This document shows positions 47,985-56,443 of a stretch of DNA of 64,000 bases, piece by piece (within the stretch, counting starts at the first letter, position 1; the number at the start of each line of letters is the position of its first letter). Location of the stretch: assembly GCA_023376005.1 (NCBI GenBank), contig CM042152.1, forward strand, positions 84,557,881 to 84,621,880, given 5' to 3'. The notes below the pieces were generated by a model. That model had not been told where the DNA came from, made no database searches, and was given only the letters and a program-made list of their open reading frames with translations. The translations under genes were made by a program, and so were the position numbers. This DNA is from Doryteuthis pealeii. Taxonomy: Eukaryota; Mollusca; Cephalopoda; Myopsida; Loliginidae.

Positions 47985-50900
47985 CAATAGAATTATTATT
48001 GATTGAAAAACATTGTGATCTCAAAAGAGAATAACAGCAAAATAAAAACTTTCTAAAAAGCCAATGAAAACAAATTGATTGGTTTTGTTGTTCATTTAGT
48101 TGAACTGTAGCTACTTTAACTCTTAACATCCTGTTGAGAATTTTCTAAGTCCAGAGCCACATTCCTCTAAGGATTTATCAAAAAATGGCTAAAAATGGCC
48201 TTTTCATTTAAAGTTACCTGTTATTTCCCTAAAAATAAAGACTTCTAAATATGTTTAATATTACATTTAAACAAAGTCCAGAGCCCCATTCCTCTAAGGA
48301 AAAATAAAAAAAAAAAATGGCTAAAAATGGCCTCTTCATTTAAAGTTACCTATTATTTCCCATAAATCAAAGACTGCTAAATATGTTTAATATTACATTT
48401 AAACAAAGGCTATCATTCGAGGTAGATTAGAAAAATGAATGTGACTTCAGCAGGGTGGAATGAGGCGGTATAGGACATTAAGAGTTTGAAATTCTAGACT
48501 GGCTGATTAGTGCTTTTATAGATAGGAATGTAATTAAGTTATATATACATATTTACCAACCCCTCCGCACAAGCAGTATGCGACACAAGGTCAACTTCTT
48601 AAGCAGAGTTTAACAGGTTTGAATTCTGAGTTTTCTTCTCCTAGACTGGTTACCTAGCCATGGTTAAAGAGTCCAGTCTACCCTGCAATTTACCCATAGA
48701 TGGAGGGAGAATTGGATTCATACCTTTCTCAAGGGTATTAGCGCTATGTGAAATACCAATAGCTTCGTCCAGGAATTGAACTCGGGTCAACGAGTCCATT
48801 TCCTACAACCGACCATTAGACTACGCGCCTCCATCTAAGAGTTAATATATAGATCAGTGAGTGCTGTCACAATGTGAACCCAATGGATTGACGGTAGTCT
48901 AGCAAACTTGAAGGCCAAATTAAGATAATCAAAAAGTCCTTGTCATCCATGTTTATACTTGTCAATGGCTCAAGACTTATCCAATCTGTTCATGAACGGC
49001 TTGTAACTAAAATACTCCTAAGTCCTCACTTGCTTTCTTGTTTTAATTCTTTTTGATTGTTTATTGAATGTGCTGGCATCTTAGGTTTCAAAAAGGTTTG
49101 TAATTCTGAGCTGTCAACTAATAATACAATCCTTTTCATACAATGAGAACTTGATTTAGTCTTCCTTCACAGATCATGTTGACAGAGCAACCTTTTTTTT
49201 TTTTCAAAATCCTGATCAGAGAAGTGAACGATGAGCTTTTCTTAGTAACTTTCTATTAAACAAAAACAAAAACTGTTTCCACTATTATTGTTAGTAATTT
49301 GTTTTGTTTTTTTTTTTCAAAAGTTATTTTTGTTCCAGACACAATTGAGTTTGGTTATTTCCTATAACTCCAAAATAAACAAAGGGGAACCACTCTTCAC
49401 TGATAAATTATTTATCTACTAGGAAAAAAAGAAGACGGGGTTAGGGTTAGTTAATGGGAAAATAAATAAAGTTATCGGTCAAGAGTGGTTCCCTTTGTTT
49501 ATGTTGGATTTATAGGAAATAACTTAGTTCTTTGTTTTGTAGGATGAGGACAATAGTCCGAATAATACAAATAATCCAAATTATCAAGACTCATCTAAAA
49601 AGTTCAGAGAAATAGTGTAGATAACAAAGATGAGGAAATAGTCCAAATAATCAAGCTTCATCTCAAAAATTCAGAGAAATAGAAACCAACATCCATTTCA
49701 ATTGTGACTACTTATGGCTGAGGAAAGACCTATGAATAAACTATATTTATCAGTTGATAATTACACACTTTTAAGTGCTAAACACTTAGTGCAGCTGTTA
49801 TTAACCAAGTGCACCAATCTTCAAATTGCTTTTTTTTTTTTGGGGGGGGGGTCATTTGAAGTTTATAACGGTAGAATCTTTTTAGGTCCTCTCTGCAGTC
49901 ATTGACCCTTTTTTTAGATTTACTATTTTGGAGGAGGTGATTTCCTGGCAGTGGATCATATAACCAAAATGAGAAATAATCTTGGTAGATTTAATATATT
50001 TGACTAATTTAATATATCTAAGAAATATTTATAATAACCAAGTCGCACATAGAGGCACATGGTGTAATGGTTAGTGTTGTAAGAAATGGACACGTCAACC
50101 CAGGTTCAAAGCCTGAACGAGGCTGATTGCATTTCACAGTGTTAATACCCTTGGGAAAGGTAAGCATCCAACTATTCTCCCTCCAGCTATGGGTAAATAG
50201 TAGGATAAACTGGGCTCTTTAACCATGGCTAGGTAACCAGTCTAGAAGAAGGAAAACTATGAATTCAAAACTTAAACTCCGCTTAAGAAATTGACCTTGT
50301 GTCACATCCTGCTCGTGCGGAGGGGTTGGTAAATATATATAACCAAGCCACACCAGTTATTGCAAAATATTTTTTTTTTTTTTTTTTTGCATTCTATGGG
50401 GATACGTTTGATTGTGAGCAGTTCTCCACATGTGCATTTGGAATATTTTTATCTTTCAAGTAAGGGTGAATATGATGTGGAGTCTGGTCAAGATGGCCTC
50501 TTTTCGGCTTCTATGAGGGTCAGCCTTTCATGTCCTTAATATTGGTTTCATATTTTGTTTTGTTTTTTTTATATCATTTTTTTAATATTTTTTTAATATT
50601 TTTTATTCTTATTTATATTGTTTTTTTTTTTGTTTTTTTTAATATTTTTATTTATTTATTTTTATTTTTATTATTATTTTTGGACACTACGCTATCATCC
50701 TTAGTGGACAGAAAAGATCCAATAATTATTATTCCATTCTTATTGCCATTTGTTATTGATATATAAGTTTATTTGTGATTTTATGTCTGTTTTGAGGATT
50801 TTGATATTTTTTTTATCTAGGGTCAATTTTAGGGCAACTTTGGCTCTATCCCTTTTTTTATGTCAATGTGACTTAGGATACAGCATAGTGTGATGTTTTT

Positions 50901-53900
50901 GGTGTTAGGCAGGTTATTTAGTTTGTTTATTTGGAGGCATATGGTCTAATGGTTAGAGTAGTAGGAAATAGACTAGTCGACCAGAGTTCAAATGCTGGAC
51001 GAAAGTACAGTTCACATAGCGCTAATACACTTGGGAAAGCTATGATGAATCCAACTACTCTCCCTCCAGCTATGGGTAAATAATAGGTAGACTGGGCTCT
51101 TTAACCTTGGTTAGGCAACCAGTTGAGAAGAAGGAAAACTGAATTCAAACCTGTTAAACTCCACTTGGGGTGGTCACTACTAAATAGGTTCAGTCCTAAT
51201 TAGTGATCTATTTCACTAATAATAAATAATTATGGGGTTGGAGATTAGTGGGCTCTTTGGGATTTTATTCAGTTTTAAAAAATAAATCTTGTATATCTAA
51301 AGTTAAACTTTAACTTTGATGCCCGTTTCTACACAAATTAATTTTTTCTTTAATTTCCTTTTTTTTTATTTTGTGTACACTTTAGCTCAGTTGGTAGAGT
51401 GTTCGCCCAGGTAACCAAAAGGTTCCTGGTTCAATACCGGCCCTCGCCAACTCAGCAAATGAATAGCACAGAGATATGTGGGTAAAATAAGGAGCTGATG
51501 GTAAGTGCGGTGCTCTACCTCAGATAAAAAAAAAAAAGTGATAGTGAAAAGAGGTAGACTCCCTTGCTGTCTTGCTGATACCGACTTTAGGCCACCCCGA
51601 TGACTTATTTTCGCCCAGGAAACCACAAGGTTCCTGGTTTGAAACCGGCCCTCGTCAACTCAGCAAATTAATAGCAGAGAGATCTGTATGGTAAAGCAAG
51701 GAGCTGATGGTAGGTGTGGCACCCCACCTCAGATGCAAAAACAATCTCCTTGGTCTAACGCTAGTGAAAAAGGAATAGAGTCCCTTTCTGTCTGGCTGAC
51801 ACCGAATTTAGGCCACACCAATGACTTTACTTTTACTTACACTTTTAAGTTTTAAAAAAAAATTCACTTTTATTATCTGTTTTCTTTTGAGAAATAGTTT
51901 AGCTTTAAAATATTTTTAGGGGGGGGGACAGTGACAGGTAGACTCTCCTGTTTATTTTAATATTTATTAAATCATCTGACAGGTAAGACCAGTAGAAAAG
52001 TGAATTAAAATAGCAAATAAAAGGATTTAAAAATTGCTTTTTATAAAAGATTCAAAAAGATGTCACTACAATGATAATCTGTACTTCTAAATCCTCAAGC
52101 AAGATTAAAAGTATCTGGTGAATATTTTTCATTAAAGTAATCCCTCTTTTAGTAACCAAACCTTTTTTATAATGTTGAATTGCAACTTTCACTTTAATAT
52201 TGAAAATAAATTTTTTTTTTTTTAACTAACTAACTAAATAATAAGAATACCAATTGTAGTTGGGGCAACTTTCACTTTAATATTGAAAATAAGTGTTTTT
52301 TTTTAACTAACTAAATAAATAATAATAATAGTGACATCAATTGTAGTTGGGGCACTTGGAACGGTCCCTAAAAGCTTAGAAAAAAAAAAAAAAAAAAAAA
52401 AAAAAAGACTAGAGGAACTGGAAATCAGAGGAGATATTGAGACCATCCAGAATACTCAGAAGAGTCCGGGAGACCTGAGGAGACTTGTTGTCAAGTAGAA
52501 GACCATCTGCTAATGCTGGTTTGAAAAACTCACAAGGAGTGAAATAATATTAAGAGAAAATATCCAAAGGAAATAAATTGACATAATATTTTTCTTGAGA
52601 AAACTGTTGAAATACTTTATTCAAACAAACAAGTGTTTTTGAATATCAATTCAATTGTATTATCTCTAGATCCTTGATTGAATGAAACCGTAACACCTTA
52701 AGTTCAGACAACAAAAGACTTAAGTAGATTAACATTGATACAATATTTTTGTTTCATTTTAATTGAATGCAATAAGATCAACAGTTGGTGTGTTTAAGAG
52801 TCTCAATTCATCCTCCTCAACAAACAGAAAATACCTTAAGGTTAGTTTTTTTTTCTAATAGGATTACTGAATTGATATTTAACATAAAAAAAAAAAATCA
52901 GTTTAAAAAAGATAAAAAAATAAAAAACACCAAAGATTTAAAAAATAAGTGAATAAAACGTCTCATGAGCAATTTTCTTGTTATGCAAAAAAAAAAAAGG
53001 GGGGGGGGTAAAAAAAGAAGAAAAAATCCAGTTGCCAACTCAGCGTATGAGTAGCACAGGGAGCTGTGTGGTAAAGTGAGGAGCTGATGGTAGATGTGGC
53101 ACTCCACCCCAGATGCAAAAACAATCTCCTTGGTCTAGCGCTAGTGAAAAAGGGAATAGTCTCCCATGCTGTCTGGCTGATACCGACATTACGCCACCCC
53201 ATCGACTTTACTTACTGAGATCTTCATATCCACTACACCATGTGACCCCCCCCCCAGGTAATGGAGTTGTTATTTACCACTAAGTCGGTAGAGTGTCTGA
53301 CTAGCAACCACAATATTCCTGGTTTGATACTGGCCCTTGCCAACTCGGTGTATGAGTAGCACAGGGAGCTGTGTAGTAAAGTGAGGAGCTGATAGTAAGT
53401 GTAGTGTTCAACCTCAGAAGCAAAAACAATATCCTCAGTCTAGCGCTAGTGAAAAGGGAATAGACTCCCTCGCTGTATGGCAGCTACCGACTTTAGGCCA
53501 CCCAATAATTTTACTTTTTTTTACACCGAACCAAGTCATTTTGATATCAGGTTGCTTAACAATACTTGCTATTGTTTAAATGGTCACCCATCTAAGCATT
53601 GGACAAGCTTATTACTGCTTAACTTCGGTGATCAGGAACCAGTGCTTTCAATGTCACTTGGCTATGTTTAATTAAAATTGTTAATATTAGGTAAAACATT
53701 AATATACAAATTATTTTAGTTTTGACAAAGATTTCATTTTGTGAACAACGTCAAATCATTTCTCTGAATTTATGAGATGAGTCTTGATAATTTGTATTAT
53801 TTGGACTATTGTCCTCGTCTTTATTGTTATCTACACAAAAATTTGATTATGACATGAAGGCTCCCCAAGTTCGTAGAGAAGGTTACCAAGTTCGACAAAG

Positions 53901-56391
53901 GACACCTAAAAAAAGTCCGGAGGGCACATCTTCCGAAACACTGTAGATAACAATAAAGTAAAGTCGTTGGGATGGCCTAAAGTTGTTATCCGCCAGAGAG
54001 CAAGGGAGTCTATCCCTTTTCAATTGCGCTAGACTGAGGTGATTGTTTTTTTTTTTAGTGTCTGAGGTGGAGTGCCACACCTACCATCAGCTCCTCACTT
54101 TACTGCACAGATCCCTGGGCTACTCATACACTGAGTTGGCGAGGAACCTTGCGATTCCTAGTCAAGTACTCTACCAACTGAGCTAAACCGACCCTCCGAA
54201 TAATACAGATAATATAATGTCAAACTATTTCCATTCTCAGAATTAGACAATTTGATTAAAAAATAAAAAAAATTTTTTTTAAATTAATGAAAAGAAAAAT
54301 AGAATAGAGAGCATAAATGTACCTAATGGTGTGTGTATGTAAAAGTGAGACTTTTCATAAATAGACACATGGAAAACTATGGGATTTCTTGATTCACTCT
54401 TTTTGGTGAGTGGGGTATGAGGAGACAAGTATTTGTGTGTATGGAGAGGGAGTGAACTTTTCAAATATATACGGAAGAGTCAGTTCATACTAGAACAAAA
54501 GAAACTATCTGGCACGTTGGGCCCATTTCCACCTGCTTCCATGGCTTCAGAGGTCCTAACACTTGAGGTAAGTTGTGTTTTTGGTTTCTCATCCTCTATC
54601 CAATGATTAACTGTCAGTGACTATGCTACAAGTTTGGTCTGGTTTGTTTTACGGCATATCAACCTCAGTGGGTCATTTAATGCCGACAAAGTTTCAAAAT
54701 AAATTCCTTCTGGATAGATACTCAATTTTTTTTTAATAAACACATTTTACTATTTAACCCATACATGGGACCCTAACAGGTAATACCACTCTGGGTCAGA
54801 GTGGACTTAGGAGCAATGGTGATGAAGGGGTGCTCCACATTGCCCAGATCTCCAGAACTGGAACCTCACCATCAGATAGAGTTTAACGTCATTCCCAGGA
54901 CATGAAGCCCCTTAGTCACCGCCTTCTAGCACCCATATTATAAAAAGGGTTGGGCTTGCCATAAGGACAATAGAGTTGGGGAATTCATATAGGTGCCAGG
55001 GCTTGACATGACCAGCCGATTGATCGGAGGGGAGTCTCTCTGACTGTCCGTCTAGCCTAAATAAGGATTTAAGTGGAGTGTTGCATGTCATGGACTGCTC
55101 ATCCACCAGGATTCTGTTCTTTGGCATCACGGGTTGGCACCCACAGCCAACAGGTGGCTCCATGGGGGGAGGGGTTCTTACTCCTCTGTAGAGGTGCAGT
55201 TGGTGTATTCTAAAGCCCCAGCCGACATGGCTGTATGCTACAAGTTGTCCGTTTTATCATCATGGACAACATTTTACGATGCGGAACCAACAGGAATTAT
55301 CCCTGTTACAAATAAATCTTTTTGAATTAGAAAACTCATGAAATACAAAACAATAACATTTTGACAAAGAAAAGAAAGAAAAAAAAAGGGTAGTAAATAT
55401 AGAACTTACCTCTAAGAATGGGTCAGCTATATCATGAACAATCAGGACAAGACATGATATACGGATTATATTTTGGACCCAAGCAATAAACATCAATGTC
55501 ATTGTGACAATATGGTGGATGAACAACTCCCAGAAATCCTACAAATGAAAAAAAAGAAAAAAATAATGTAAAAATTGTAGTGTATATCAAAATGTTTTAT
55601 TCTTTGAACCTATATTCCCTTAACACCTAGATATCCTGTAACAAATTTCACAAAAACACACACACACTAAAGTGTAAACATATTCAAAGATTATTCAACA
55701 ATTCAAACATACCATTATTTCTATGAAAAGTTAATAGAATAAATCACTATATTAAGCCTATTATTATTTTACTCTTTGTGAGTTTTTCACACACACACAG
55801 ACACAGTAACTAAGTGCTAATACCCTTTGGAAAGGTATGCATTCAACTACTCTCCCTCCAGCAATGGGTAAATAGTAGGGCAGACAGGGCTTTTTAACCT
55901 TGGTTAAGTAACCAGATTAGAAGGAAAACTGAATTCAAACCTGTTAAACTCCACTTAATAAATTGACCTTGTGTCACATCCTACTTGTGCAGACGGGTTG
56001 GTATATATATACATAGTAACTGTTGGTTTTCACTGGGGGTCCCACTGACATCAGTTCTCCTTAACTCTCCAGGACTAATTTGCCGAGTTCAACAGTGTTG
56101 TGGTCTGGTCAATCAATTCTTCCTTGGATTTTTAGTTCCCTAATTTTCTTTTCTAGGTTTTTCTAGATCGTTCCAAGTGCTCTGAGTATGGTTTTACGGT
56201 TACCCTCATATTTCCCAACTATTAACTCTCTAGCAAGGTCCAGATATTTCTCAATTTTTTTTTCCTTGAATCTTACTCTGTGGTCTGATGGAAAAGTAAA
56301 GTCCACTGACATGTTCATTGATCCAGCAGGAACCAGTGCTTTCGATGTGACTTGACCGTAAGCCAATTAAAATGGATGATGATGATGATAA

Positions 56392-56443
<52 letters not shown>

